Shown here one piece after another: positions 19,432 through 28,449 of a DNA stretch of 64,000 bases; the stretch's first letter is position 1, and each line of letters starts with the position of its first letter. The DNA is from an uncultured Eubacteriales bacterium (GTDB lineage Bacteria; Bacillota; Clostridia; Lachnospirales; Anaerotignaceae): positions 1 through 64,000 of the forward strand of contig CATJUP010000101.1 of the NCBI GenBank assembly GCA_949743655.1. The letters are read 5' to 3'. The translations under genes and the position numbers were made by a program. The notes beneath the pieces were generated by a model that made no database searches, was not told where the DNA came from, and was given only the letters and a program-made list of their open reading frames with translations.

Positions 19432-19530
19432 AAATTTATTTATTTTATCAGTAAAGTTTTTTGCTGTTTTTTAAGTGCCGCAATTTCCGTTTTAGCAAAA
19501 ATTATTTGGAAATCAAAAAATGTATTATGT

Positions 19531-19553
19531 TGACAGCCAAAAATTGGCTGTCA
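19531..19553 (-). terminator. Terminator of panE
   Basis: TGACAGCCAA (19531-19540) pairs with TTGGCTGTCA (19544-19553), loop AAA. It lies a few nucleotides after the panE stop on the minus strand. Confidence 0.65.
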
Positions 19554-19559
19554 TTAATT

Positions 19560-20474
19560 TTAATAAAGTTTCTCAAGTGTTTTTATAATAAGATAAATTC
19601 TGTCATTCCATGGTGTAGGCACTCCAAGCTCTTTGCCAATTTTTATTACAGTACCGGCAAAATAATCCACCTCACTGTGTCTTTTAGCTTCAATATCTTG
19701 AAGCATAGATGTTTTTCCCACAGGGTCAAATGTAATCATTTTCTTTTCGTAGTTATAAGCGTCCTCTTCAGTAATATTAACGCCTTTTTTGTTGGCAAGG
19801 CTTATAACTTCACTCATAACCTCGTGCATTGCCTTGTTAAGTTCTGGCACAGACAAAAAGTCGCCGTATCCTGCTCTTACTATTGCCGAAAGCTGATTTG
19901 TGCTTACGTTTATCATCCACTTATGCCATATAGTTCTTATCATATCAGGGCAAACCTCATTACCCACACCGGCATTGTCAAAAACAGTTTTAACAGCACT
20001 TACTGTATTAGAAATATTTGTGTTGTCTGCCTCACCAAACTGTATAACACCCTCACATGTGCAATTTACTGAGTTATCCTCTCTTACGGCGTCTATACCC
20101 ATACCTATGCCATAAAGAGCTGTATTGTTTGGATAAGCCACTTTTATTTCGTCTCTTGCGGTTATTCCATTAAGCACAGTAACAAAAATCGTATTTTCGC
20201 TAACTATGTTTTTAACATCGTCAAGCGCCTGAGCTAAATGATAGTTTTTAACAGTAAAAATAACTAAGTCCGCTTTCCAGTCTTTTTGCTCTGGCTCTAC
20301 AACACGCGGTTTTACCAAATTACCATTAACAACAACACCTTTTTGGCGTATCCTTTCGGCTCGCGCTCCTCCAGCTATAACAGCAAAATTATCACCCAAA
20401 TAATCCACAAGCCTTTTGGCATAAACACAGCCTATAGCACCAAAACCAACAAGAGCAACATTTTTAATTTCCAT
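19560..20474 (-). CDS. 2-dehydropantoate 2-reductase family protein (PanE/ApbA)
   Basis: It is an NADPH-dependent ketopantoate reductase of pantothenate/CoA synthesis, or a related 2-oxoacid reductase. The 304-residue protein has the N-terminal Rossmann motif VALVGFGAIGCVYAKRL and the family catalytic stretch IWHKWMINVSTNQLSAI (Lys about 189, Asn about 193). Its start codon overlaps the rnr stop by one base (TAATG), so it is translationally coupled to rnr, an unusual partner. Substrate assignment is by family only. Confidence 0.85.
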   Translation of the reverse strand: MEIKNVALVGFGAIGCVYAKRLVDYLGDNFAVIAGGARAERIRQKGVVVNGNLVKPRVVEPEQKDWKADLVIFTVKNYHLAQALDDVKNIVSENTIFVTVLNGITARDEIKVAYPNNTALYGIGMGIDAVREDNSVNCTCEGVIQFGEADNTNISNTVSAVKTVFDNAGVGNEVCPDMIRTIWHKWMINVSTNQLSAIVRAGYGDFLSVPELNKAMHEVMSEVISLANKKGVNITEEDAYNYEKKMITFDPVGKTSMLQDIEAKRHSEVDYFAGTVIKIGKELGVPTPWNDRIYLIIKTLEKLY

Positions 20475-22636
20475 TATTCTTCTCCTTCCTCGTAAGCAAA
20501 CATAAAATCAACTGTACGTGCTTGTATATCAGCACGTATAACTTTTATTTTAACATTATCGCCAAGCCTGTATATTTTGCCTGTGCGTTTTCCTACAACA
20601 CATAAATTTTCTTCCTCATAATCATAAAAATCATCCTCAATAGCGTTTAAAGATACCATTCCTTCCACAGTATTATCAAGCTCCACATATATACCATAAC
20701 TTGTAACGCCTGATATAATGCCATAATATTCTTCACCTATATGCTCACTCATATACTGTGCCATTTTAAGTCTGTCGCTCTCTCTTTCGGCATCAGCGGC
20801 AGTACGTTCTGTTGTGGAACAGTGATAAGCCACCTCTGAAAGTATTTTATCATAGTGATTAATTCTGTTAGGCAAAATACCGCCATTTATAACCTCTTTT
20901 ATTATTCTGTGTATTTGCAAATCTGGATACCTTCTTATAGGTGATGTAAAATGACAGTAAAACTTTGCCGCCAATCCAAAATGTCCTAAATTTTCGGCTT
21001 GATATTTAGCTTGTTTCATACTTCTTAAAATCATTCTGCTTATAATATGCTCCTGAGGAGTACCGCCTACTTTTTCAACGAGGCTTTGTATCTCTTTTGG
21101 GTGAATTTCATCTTTTCCTTTTATTTTATAACCAAAAGCTGATATAAGTTTTTTAAGCCCTTCTATTTTCTCACCATCAGGTTGTTCATGGTTACGAAAA
21201 ACAAAAGGTGTTTCTTGCCAATAATAGTCCTCGGCTATTGTTTCGTTGCAAACAAGCATAAATTCTTCTATAAGGTTTGTGGCAAAATTCCTCTCATAAG
21301 GTCCTATATTTATTACTTTTCCATTGTTGTCAAGCGTTATTTTAGTCTCTGGAAAATCAAAATTAACAGAACCTCTTTGTTTTCTTTTGTGATTTAGTAT
21401 AAGTCTAAGTTTATTCATGTCTTCAAGCATAGGTACAAAATCCATATACTCTTTAATTTGTTCATTATCGTGGTGCTCTATAACTTTGTTTACTTTTGTA
21501 TAAGTCATACGACATTTAGAATTTATAACAGCTTCAACAACACGATGATTTATAACATTGCCACTGTGGTCAATTTCCATAATACAGCTTAAAGTAAGTC
21601 TGTCAACATTAGGATTTAATGAGCATATTCCATTTGACAGCCTGTGAGGAAGCATAGGTATAACTCTGTCAGCCATATAAACACTTGTTCCTCTTTTGTA
21701 AGCCTCTTTATCAAGTGGAGAATTTTCAGTAACATAATGACTTACGTCAGCTATATGCACTCCAAGATTATAATTTCCATTGTCCAGTATTTCAAGACTT
21801 ACAGCATCATCAAAATCTTTTGAGTCATCGCCGTCTATTGTAACAGTAATAATATTTCTTAAATCTTCTCTTCCTTCTATTTCTGCATTAGTAATGTCCT
21901 CTGGCATATTTTCGGTTTGCTCATACACGTCTTCTGGATAATCAACAGACAAATTAAACTGTCGTATAATAGAAAGTATGTCAACACCAGGGTCATCTTT
22001 ATGTCCCAATACTTCTACTATTTCTCCCTCGGCGCATTTGTTTGGCGAAGGGTGTTTAGTTACGTTTACTACAACTTTACTTCCTGTAACAGCACCTTTT
22101 GTAGAGCCTTTTGGTATAAATATGTCGTTTATTTTTCTATCATCACAAACAACAAAACCAAAGCCCTTTCCCTCATCAAACGTGCCAACTATTACCTCAG
22201 TTGATTGTGAGAGTATTTTTACTATTTCTCCCAATGCTCGTTTTGTGCCATAAGCCGGATGTGTAATACGCACAAGCACTTTGTCTTTGTGCATGGCATT
22301 AAATGTGTTTTCTGGCGGTATATAAACATCGTTATCATTGCTATCCTCAAGACGGGCAAAACCAAAACCTTTTGGGTTTGATATAAACACTGCTGGATAA
22401 AGATTAATAGAGCTTGTTGTTACTATTTTACCCTTTTTAGTCTCATATATATCGCCTGACAACATAAGGCTGTCTATAACCGCGTTAAAATATTCCTGTT
22501 CCTGTTTTGGCACTTGAAGAACAACTCTCATTTCTCCGCGTCTAAGAGGAATATATTCCTGACTGTTTACAAATTCTTTTACAAGTTTTTTTCTTTCAAT
22601 AAACTTGCTGTCAATTTTAATAGTGTCAAATTCCAT
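20474..22636 (-). CDS. rnr: Ribonuclease R
   Basis: This 3'-5' exoribonuclease degrades structured RNA. The 720-residue protein has N-terminal cold-shock-like OB domains, a central RNB domain with the acidic catalytic set in TIDGDDSKDFDDAVSLE (about 270-290), and a C-terminal S1 domain (GEEYYGIISGVTSYGIYVEL). I choose the ATG at 22636, preceded by AAAGGCGGG at good distance, over the ATG 27 nt upstream. The usual neighbour smpB is absent; panE follows directly. The missing basic tail suggests the shorter Gram-positive form. Confidence 0.96.
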   Translation of the reverse strand: MEFDTIKIDSKFIERKKLVKEFVNSQEYIPLRRGEMRVVLQVPKQEQEYFNAVIDSLMLSGDIYETKKGKIVTTSSINLYPAVFISNPKGFGFARLEDSNDNDVYIPPENTFNAMHKDKVLVRITHPAYGTKRALGEIVKILSQSTEVIVGTFDEGKGFGFVVCDDRKINDIFIPKGSTKGAVTGSKVVVNVTKHPSPNKCAEGEIVEVLGHKDDPGVDILSIIRQFNLSVDYPEDVYEQTENMPEDITNAEIEGREDLRNIITVTIDGDDSKDFDDAVSLEILDNGNYNLGVHIADVSHYVTENSPLDKEAYKRGTSVYMADRVIPMLPHRLSNGICSLNPNVDRLTLSCIMEIDHSGNVINHRVVEAVINSKCRMTYTKVNKVIEHHDNEQIKEYMDFVPMLEDMNKLRLILNHKRKQRGSVNFDFPETKITLDNNGKVINIGPYERNFATNLIEEFMLVCNETIAEDYYWQETPFVFRNHEQPDGEKIEGLKKLISAFGYKIKGKDEIHPKEIQSLVEKVGGTPQEHIISRMILRSMKQAKYQAENLGHFGLAAKFYCHFTSPIRRYPDLQIHRIIKEVINGGILPNRINHYDKILSEVAYHCSTTERTAADAERESDRLKMAQYMSEHIGEEYYGIISGVTSYGIYVELDNTVEGMVSLNAIEDDFYDYEEENLCVVGKRTGKIYRLGDNVKIKVIRADIQARTVDFMFAYEEGEE

Positions 22637-22775
22637 AAACATCCCGCCTTTCTGTTTGCGCATAAAACTTAAATATATTATAACAAATAAATACCAAAAT
22701 CAAAACAACAAATATTAAAAAAACCTTTAAATGGCTATAAATAAATGATAAAATGTTTAGTGAGGTGATTAAAAT

Positions 22776-23291
22776 ATGAAACCATTAGTATCAATAATAA
22801 TGGGCAGTGACTCCGACTTGCCTGTAATGAGTGAGGCAGCAAAACTACTTGACAAACTTAATATACCTTACGAGCTTACAATAGTATCAGCGCATAGAAC
22901 GCCCGACAGAATGTATGAACACGCGCATAAAGCTCACGAAAGAGGTATAAAAGTAATTATAGCCGGTGCTGGTGGAGCGGCACATCTTCCTGGCATGACC
23001 GCGGCTATGACAAGCCTTCCTGTAATAGGAGTGCCCATAAAAACATCTACATTAAGCGGTGTTGACTCTTTATATTCAATATGCCAAATGCCGCCTGGTA
23101 TACCTGTAGCCACTGTAGCCATAAACGGCGCTCAAAATGCCGGTATATTAGCTGCCCAAATATTAGGCGCTTTTGATGAAAATGTATACAATAAAGTTGA
23201 GGAATTTAAAAAAGAGCTTGAAAACACTGTTATCAAAAAAGCTGAAAAACTTGAAAACATAAAATATTCGGCTTACTTAAAAGAAATGTAA
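22776..23291 (+). CDS. purE: N5-carboxyaminoimidazole ribonucleotide mutase
   Basis: It catalyses the CAIR-forming step of purine synthesis. The 171-residue protein has the class I PurE signatures [27 protein letters not shown] and [12 protein letters not shown]. The ribosome site is GTGAGGTG. It is alone here: no purK or other pur gene is adjacent and I see no purine riboswitch in the 112-bp gap from divergent rnr. Confidence 0.95.
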   Translation: MKPLVSIIMGSDSDLPVMSEAAKLLDKLNIPYELTIVSAHRTPDRMYEHAHKAHERGIKVIIAGAGGAAHLPGMTAAMTSLPVIGVPIKTSTLSGVDSLYSICQMPPGIPVATVAINGAQNAGILAAQILGAFDENVYNKVEEFKKELENTVIKKAEKLENIKYSAYLKEM

Positions 23292-23380
23292 AGCGCTCAT
23301 TTAATTAAAAAAATTACTATTTCTCAATATAAATAAAAGCGCATAATATATAACAACTTCTTTTTTTAGGGAGCGTATTA

Positions 23381-23914
23381 ATGAACGAGTTTATTACAAC
23401 ATATACAAAAAAACATATACAACCTCTTTCACCAAAAGCCGAAGACATAGACATAAAAGATATATCTCATGCCCTTTCGCTTATGGTAAGAGCAAATGGG
23501 CATTTTTCGGAGTTTTATTCGGTATGTCAGCATTGTGTTCACTGCTGTGAGGAAGCACTTTACCGTGACTTTGACAAAAAAACTGCTCTCATGTGTCTTT
23601 TGCATGACGCGAGCGAGGCTTATATAGCCGATATTATACGTCCGGTTAAAGAACATATACCAGATTATTTTAAAATTGAGAAATGTATACAGGATGTTGT
23701 TTACTCAAAATTTATAGGTTATATACCAAATAAAAACGAGTATGAACCTGTTGTAAATATTGACAACTGTCTGCTGTATCATGAGTTTTTGCATTTTACA
23801 GGCGAAAAAATATACGAAGAAGAGCCAATAATGTTTTCTAAACCAGAATTTAAGTTTGTGCCTTTTTTTGAAGCCGAAAAAAAATTTATGACGCTTTTTA
23901 AATTACTTTCATAA
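23381..23914 (+). CDS. HD-domain hydrolase (YfbR-like)
   Basis: A 177-residue metal-dependent phosphohydrolase. The HD signature LMCLLHDASEAYIADI lies around residues 67-82, with an earlier His-rich SVCQHCVHCCEEAL and a distal NIDNCLLYHEFLHF. This matches the YfbR/HD_3 family, whose known members are 5'-deoxynucleotidases. The N-terminal segment naming residues QPLSPKAEDIDIKDISHALS is typical of phage- and host-encoded members. Substrate not determinable. GGGAGCG precedes the ATG. Confidence 0.8.
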   Translation: MNEFITTYTKKHIQPLSPKAEDIDIKDISHALSLMVRANGHFSEFYSVCQHCVHCCEEALYRDFDKKTALMCLLHDASEAYIADIIRPVKEHIPDYFKIEKCIQDVVYSKFIGYIPNKNEYEPVVNIDNCLLYHEFLHFTGEKIYEEEPIMFSKPEFKFVPFFEAEKKFMTLFKLLS

Positions 23915-23948
23915 AACAGTAATAAAACGCTTTTTAGGGGGAATTAAA

Positions 23949-25262
23949 ATGGGACTTTTTAAAAAACTAACGAGTATTGCGGTTTTAACAGCGGTATTAA
24001 TATCGTCATCATTTACAACAGTTTTAGCAACTGAACCTCGCACAGATATTAATTCAATGCGCGCCCACGGCAGCAACGCGTTTAAAAATGATTACTCAAT
24101 GTGGGCATCAACAATAAAATCTCATATATACAACAACTCTGACGGCGGACTTACGTGTTTATCAGTATTTGGTGATGAAATATGTTTAGAGGAGTTTAAC
24201 AGTGATTTTTCATTTAAATCACAGCGTGAACTGCCTATGGAACTGCCTATTTGGGGAGGTTTTTTCAGCGGTAAAGAATATAATTTTATTATATTTGGTC
24301 AAACAAACAGTGCTGAAGACAACAGCGCCGAGGTTATACGTGTTGTAAAATACTCCAAAAATTGGGAGCGTTTAGGTCATGCGGAGCTTAAAGGAGCTAA
24401 CACAACAGTTCCTTTCGATGCTGGTTCTTTACGCTGTTCTGAAAAAGACAATATGTTATATATACGCACAAGCCATGAAATGTATAAAAGCAAAGACGGG
24501 TTAAATCACCAGTCAAATTTAACATTAGCTGTTAAACAAAGTGACATGAAAATCACAGATAGCCGATATAATGTATCAAATATATCCACGGGATATGTAA
24601 GTCACTCATTTAATCAGTTTATAATTGCCGACCAAAACAATAATATTGTAGCCATAGACCACGGCGATGCTTACCCAAGAGAAATTGTTTTAACAAAATA
24701 TTCTGGTGACGCTGGAAAAGCCAAATTCTCAAAGTCTGTTTCTAACGCCACAATACAAAAATTTGACGGCACAGTAGGCAACAACAGTACTGGCGCAAGT
24801 GTTGGCGGTTTTGCCGAAACAGACAGCGGATATATAACGGCTTATTCTTACGACAGCAAATCTACAAGCGGTTCTGACCCTTCAATATACATAGCTTATA
24901 CAGATAAAAAGAGCTTAAAAACAAAAACTACTCAAATAACGCCTTCTGGTCAGCCTATGGGAACGCCTGTAATTGTTCAAAACGGAACTTCTGGCGGATA
25001 CATTATGTTTAACCCTAAAACTAATTTAACGGCTGTTACAGAATTAGAAGACACTTTATATTACGCTACTTATTCCTCTGACGGAAGTATAGGCGAAATA
25101 CGCAAGACCACAGGAGTTTTATCCGACTGCCAGCCTATAATGTATAACCAAAAAGCTGTATGGTATACCTCATCAATAAATTATTCCCAAAACGACACCG
25201 AACCAAGTCTTATATTCTACACTTTAGACCAAAATGGAATTGATACACACAAAATATATTAA
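23949..25262 (+). CDS. Secreted protein of unknown function, beta-rich
   Basis: I do not recognise this 437-residue protein. A signal peptide is clear (MGLFKKLTSIAVLTAVLISS, cleavage probably after VLA near residue 27). The mature part is made of alternating short beta-like segments with recurring aromatic and Asp/Gly turns (SHIYNNSDGGLTCLSVFGDE, DSGYITAYSYDSKSTSG, GGYIMFNP), as in a beta-propeller-like sensor or adhesin. There is no LPXTG, repeat domain or catalytic motif. It has its own AGGGGG ribosome site and a strong terminator directly after it. Confidence 0.7.
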   Translation: MGLFKKLTSIAVLTAVLISSSFTTVLATEPRTDINSMRAHGSNAFKNDYSMWASTIKSHIYNNSDGGLTCLSVFGDEICLEEFNSDFSFKSQRELPMELPIWGGFFSGKEYNFIIFGQTNSAEDNSAEVIRVVKYSKNWERLGHAELKGANTTVPFDAGSLRCSEKDNMLYIRTSHEMYKSKDGLNHQSNLTLAVKQSDMKITDSRYNVSNISTGYVSHSFNQFIIADQNNNIVAIDHGDAYPREIVLTKYSGDAGKAKFSKSVSNATIQKFDGTVGNNSTGASVGGFAETDSGYITAYSYDSKSTSGSDPSIYIAYTDKKSLKTKTTQITPSGQPMGTPVIVQNGTSGGYIMFNPKTNLTAVTELEDTLYYATYSSDGSIGEIRKTTGVLSDCQPIMYNQKAVWYTSSINYSQNDTEPSLIFYTLDQNGIDTHKIY

Positions 25263-25263
25263 T

Positions 25264-25297
25264 AAATTAGCCCTCAATTTATATTGAGGGCTAATTT
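25264..25297. terminator. Bidirectional terminator
   Basis: A 15-bp stem AAATTAGCCCTCAAT (25264-25278) / ATTGAGGGCTAATTT (25283-25297), loop TTAT, between the convergent secreted-protein and dnaI genes. It abuts both stop codons. Confidence 0.9.
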
Positions 25298-26284
25298 TTA
25301 ATGACTATACATTTTTTGTATTCTTATATCGTCTCCTAAAAAACGTATTATTCTATAATTTCCAACTATCCTCGAGGCTATTCTATCTGAGTAATTGTCG
25401 CGTATATTATTTATTGATAAATTTGTTGATATTATAACAGGTTTATTGTTCATAAGTCTTGTGTTTAAAATATCAAATAATTCTGAATCTGTAAAAGAGT
25501 TAGCAAATTCAGTACCCAAATCATCTATTATAAGCAAATCAACCGATTGTATATCGTCAGAAAAATTTGTAACCGCCTCTTCCTCATCACGTCTAAAGCG
25601 CTCTTTCTCGGCTGATTTAAAAAGCTGTCCTGCTGTGCTGTAAAAAACCGTATAACCCTTGTTTATAATTTCTCTCGCTATACAGTTGCATAAAAATGTT
25701 TTTCCAAGTCCAGCTTTTCCGTAAAATAAAAGCCCGCTTTTCTCATTATTAAAGTTTTCAATAAAATAATTGCAGATTTTAAGTATGTTTTGAATATTTT
25801 CTCTCGGTGTTATAAATTCGTTATCATATTTCTCATTTCTGTAAAAACTGATGTCAAAATCATCAAAACTCTTGCTTAAATCACTTATATTAGAACCTTT
25901 ATAAGCTAAGTCGACTATCTTTTGAGTAAAGCAAGAACATTGTTTTGAGTTTATAAAACCTGTGTCATTACATTTTTCACATTTATAAACAGGTTTAATA
26001 AATTCCTCATTAAAACCATTTTGTTCCATTATTCTAATTTTTTCGGCTTTAAGAGCATTTGCTTTTTTTTCAAACTCTATTCTAACTGTTTCAACATCTC
26101 CATTTTTACAAGCCTCTTTAAGCGACTTTATACCCAAAACAGATAGTTCGTTGTCTATTTCTTTAACTCTTGGACAAGCATTGTAAATTTTTTCCTGTTT
26201 TTGGTGTATTTGAGCCTTTAAATCTGTCGATAGCAAATCAAAATATTTAATTACCTGTTTGTATATGTCACTTCTTCCAGGCAT
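25298..26284 (-). CDS. Primosomal helicase loader DnaI/DnaC-type ATPase
   Basis: This AAA+ ATPase loads the replicative helicase. The 328 residues contain an N-terminal helical part, a zinc ribbon (KCEKCNDTGFINSKQCSC, about 110-127, as in DnaI), Walker A FYGKAGLGKTFLCN (about 195) and Walker B DLLIIDDLGTE (about 250). The ATG follows CGGAGGG. It lies 1 bp after the DnaD/DnaB-like gene, so the two form the primosome pair seen in Firmicutes (dnaB-dnaI). Confidence 0.93.
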   Translation of the reverse strand: MPGRSDIYKQVIKYFDLLSTDLKAQIHQKQEKIYNACPRVKEIDNELSVLGIKSLKEACKNGDVETVRIEFEKKANALKAEKIRIMEQNGFNEEFIKPVYKCEKCNDTGFINSKQCSCFTQKIVDLAYKGSNISDLSKSFDDFDISFYRNEKYDNEFITPRENIQNILKICNYFIENFNNEKSGLLFYGKAGLGKTFLCNCIAREIINKGYTVFYSTAGQLFKSAEKERFRRDEEEAVTNFSDDIQSVDLLIIDDLGTEFANSFTDSELFDILNTRLMNNKPVIISTNLSINNIRDNYSDRIASRIVGNYRIIRFLGDDIRIQKMYSH

Positions 26285-26285
26285 T

Positions 26286-27287
26286 TTAATTTCCCTCCGT
26301 GTTTAGCCTTTCTATAGCCATACGCTCCAAAGCATCATAATCATATTCTGTTTGTTCATAATTTAAAAACCTATTATTTTTTGGTTTAGAGTAACTCTCA
26401 TTATTTTTTTTAGCCTCTGCCGCTTTTTTCTTGTTCTCGGCAAAAACTTTTTCACTTTGCTCCACTTCTTTTATAGTTTTAAAACCGGAATTATACCATG
26501 CTTTTAATATACTGTCGGCGTATCCAAAAGCCGCTTTACCAGTTGATATAACCGACTTTTCACAAGCTAATTTTATAAGCTCGTCAGGCATTTTATAATC
26601 ATTAACCCATTTTTCCATATAATGTATTTGTTTATCTATAGGCTCTTTTCCTCCAATGCCCATATATCTCATTATATTGGCATAAACAGTATTATATTTA
26701 TTTATTCTCTCTTTAGCCGATGTCTCATCGTTTATATTGCTTTCACACCAATCTATAGCAACAGTCTCAATATATCTCATGTTTCGGTGTCCATTTTGAA
26801 CACAAAAGTCAAGCAGAATACTTATTACCTCCAATTTAAGACCAAGCCAATGATAAAGCGAGAATATAACCGACATATCGTTATAACTCAACATTCTTCC
26901 AATTTTTCCCTGCGCCATATCAAAAAGAAATCTTACATCTGGGTTTTTTTCTCTATATATCTCAAGTTCCTCTGGCTGATACTGTGGCTGGTGGTCATTA
27001 ATTATATATTTTTTTGTTTTTGTATCTTCTTTGGCGTCATAATTATCATAAAAAACAAAACTATCGCTCTCAATTTTAAGTAAATGTCTATCCTGCCAAT
27101 ACATAGCTGCTGCCAAAACATCATTATAAGCCATATTAAGTTTTTCCGCCACATCTTTTACCAAAACACCGCTGCCACTTTTAACGGCGTAAATATATAC
27201 AACCGTGTATATAGCGGGAGCGTTAGGCATTAAGTTTTCTATAAAATTAGTGTCAATCGAAACAAAATCATCCTCATTAAAAGACAT
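26286..27287 (-). CDS. DnaD/DnaB-domain replication initiation protein
   Basis: A 333-residue primosome protein. The N-terminal winged-helix part (YTVVYIYAVKSGSGVLVKDV, about 22-41) and a central DnaB_2/DnaD domain (about 110-205, GRMLSYNDMSVIFSLYHWLG and AVDWCESNIND-like) are followed by a second, similar segment (about 215-275) and a charged tail rich in Lys/Asn. Immediately upstream of the DnaI-type loader. The functional counterpart is Bacillus DnaB. Confidence 0.88.
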   Translation of the reverse strand: MSFNEDDFVSIDTNFIENLMPNAPAIYTVVYIYAVKSGSGVLVKDVAEKLNMAYNDVLAAAMYWQDRHLLKIESDSFVFYDNYDAKEDTKTKKYIINDHQPQYQPEELEIYREKNPDVRFLFDMAQGKIGRMLSYNDMSVIFSLYHWLGLKLEVISILLDFCVQNGHRNMRYIETVAIDWCESNINDETSAKERINKYNTVYANIMRYMGIGGKEPIDKQIHYMEKWVNDYKMPDELIKLACEKSVISTGKAAFGYADSILKAWYNSGFKTIKEVEQSEKVFAENKKKAAEAKKNNESYSKPKNNRFLNYEQTEYDYDALERMAIERLNTEGN

Positions 27288-27317
27288 TTTTAACGCTCCT
27301 TAATATACAGTGTAACA

Positions 27318-27358
27318 AACCGTGAGGTTATGGAAATACATTCCTTTAACTCACGGTT
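27318..27358. terminator. Long hairpin downstream of TSCPD gene region
   Basis: AACCGTGAG (27318-27326) pairs with CTCACGGTT (27350-27358), continued inward by TTA/TAA and GGAA/TTCC around the loop ATACA. It lies between the dnaB-like start and the TSCPD stop. There is no T-run, so it may be a weak terminator or an RNA hairpin. Confidence 0.5.
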
Positions 27359-27429
27359 ATACTTAAAACAATAGTAAGTATTTGGTTTTAATCCCAAATT
27401 TAAAAATATTTTAACGCTTTTTAAATTTA

Positions 27430-27684
27430 TTATTTTTGAGTTTTTTTGTACTCCTCAAGGGCTTTAGACAACTGGTCAGGGCAAGAGGATGTTCTATTGC
27501 CACATTTTACGCCTCTAAGCCTTTCAATAACGTCATCAACAGGCATATCCTCAACAAGGTTTTGTATACCTATATGGTTTCCAGGACATCCTCCATGAAA
27601 TCTTACATTTTTTACTTTTCCATCCTGTACATCAAAGTCAATTTTTCCTGCGCAAATTCCGCTTGTTTGATATGAATAAGCCAT
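27430..27684 (-). CDS. TSCPD-domain protein
   Basis: An 84-residue protein of the small TSCPD/TIGR03905-type family, uncharacterised, related to a cysteine-containing domain at the end of some ribonucleotide reductases. Visible features are QTSGICAGKIDFDV, FHGGCPGNHIGI and the terminal RTSSCPDQLSKAL. I start at the ATG at 27684, preceded by CTGGAGG; the open frame extends 51 nt further without a ribosome site. It begins 1 bp after the carbonic-anhydrase stop, so the two are cotranscribed. Confidence 0.88.
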   Translation of the reverse strand: MAYSYQTSGICAGKIDFDVQDGKVKNVRFHGGCPGNHIGIQNLVEDMPVDDVIERLRGVKCGNRTSSCPDQLSKALEEYKKTQK

Positions 27685-27685
27685 A

Positions 27686-28216
27686 TTAAAATACCTCCAG
27701 TTTATATTCTTTGGCAACTTCTCTATATTCCTCAATAGTAAGTTTCATGTCTTCAATCTCGTTATAATTAACATCGCGTTTTATTTTTGCCGGAATGCCA
27801 ACAGCAAGAGTATTTTGAGGCACAATGCTGTTTTGAGTAACAATAGCACCAGCAGATACCATAGCGCCTTTTTTAACAACCGCGCCATTAAGCACTATAG
27901 CGCCCATACCTATAAGCGCCCCATCCTCAACATTACACGCATGCAGCAGTGCCCTATGCCCCACAGTTACGTTAGAGCCTATAATAACATCAGCGCCCTC
28001 ATATGTGTCAGTATGTATACAGCATAAATCTTGTATGTTAGTGTTGTCGCCAATAATTACTTTACCGCTTTCGGCGCGTATAACACAGTTAGGCATAACA
28101 ACACAGTTCTCACCAAAAATAACATTGCCGTAAATTGAACAGTTTTCAAATATAGTACAACTTTTTGGTATAACCGGAAATTTGCCTTTAAAACCTCTTA
28201 CAGTATAATCCGCCAA
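27686..28216 (-). CDS. Gamma-class carbonic anhydrase-like hexapeptide protein
   Basis: A left-handed beta-helix protein of 176 residues. Hexapeptide repeats run through CSIYGNVIFGENCVVMPNCV, and the three metal His are in CIHTD and GHRALLHAC, as in gamma-carbonic anhydrases (YrdA/PaaY/CaiE group). The start is TTG at 28216, preceded by AAGGAGGAG; the frame opens earlier but without a ribosome site. A C-terminal helix (LTIEEYREVAKEYKLEVF) packs the trimer. Whether it hydrates CO2 is unproven for most relatives. Confidence 0.88.
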   Translation of the reverse strand: MADYTVRGFKGKFPVIPKSCTIFENCSIYGNVIFGENCVVMPNCVIRAESGKVIIGDNTNIQDLCCIHTDTYEGADVIIGSNVTVGHRALLHACNVEDGALIGMGAIVLNGAVVKKGAMVSAGAIVTQNSIVPQNTLAVGIPAKIKRDVNYNEIEDMKLTIEEYREVAKEYKLEVF

Positions 28217-28380
28217 ATTAACACTCCTCCTTAACGAGCAAAAACACTTATATATTTTATACCACATATTAAGCTAAGGCACAATAATTTATTTTACGAA
28301 TGTGTGTATTGACAAATGGTTTTATAATTATAAAATTTATATTTGTTTTTTAAATAATGTACAAATACGCTCCTTATACC

Positions 28381-28418
28381 GTTTTGGTATTGACAACAAA
28401 ACCAAACACGCATAAAAT
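28381..28418 (+). promoter_or_regulatory. Promoter with overlapping palindrome, metal ABC operon
   Basis: TTGACA (28390-28395), 17 bp, TAAAAT (28413-28418). The arms GTTTTG (28381-28386) and CAAAAC (28397-28402) flank the -35, so a repressor bound there would block polymerase. A second palindrome TTTTATAATTATAAAA lies at 28320-28335. Candidate Zur/AdcR/MntR-type operators; identity unknown. Confidence 0.6.
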
Positions 28419-28449
28419 CTTAAATAATTAATATGTAAGGGAGCTAAAT

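Noticed and set aside
22637-22775. Purine riboswitch before purE.
   Set aside because: The 139-bp gap lacks the conserved purine-aptamer core and any terminator.
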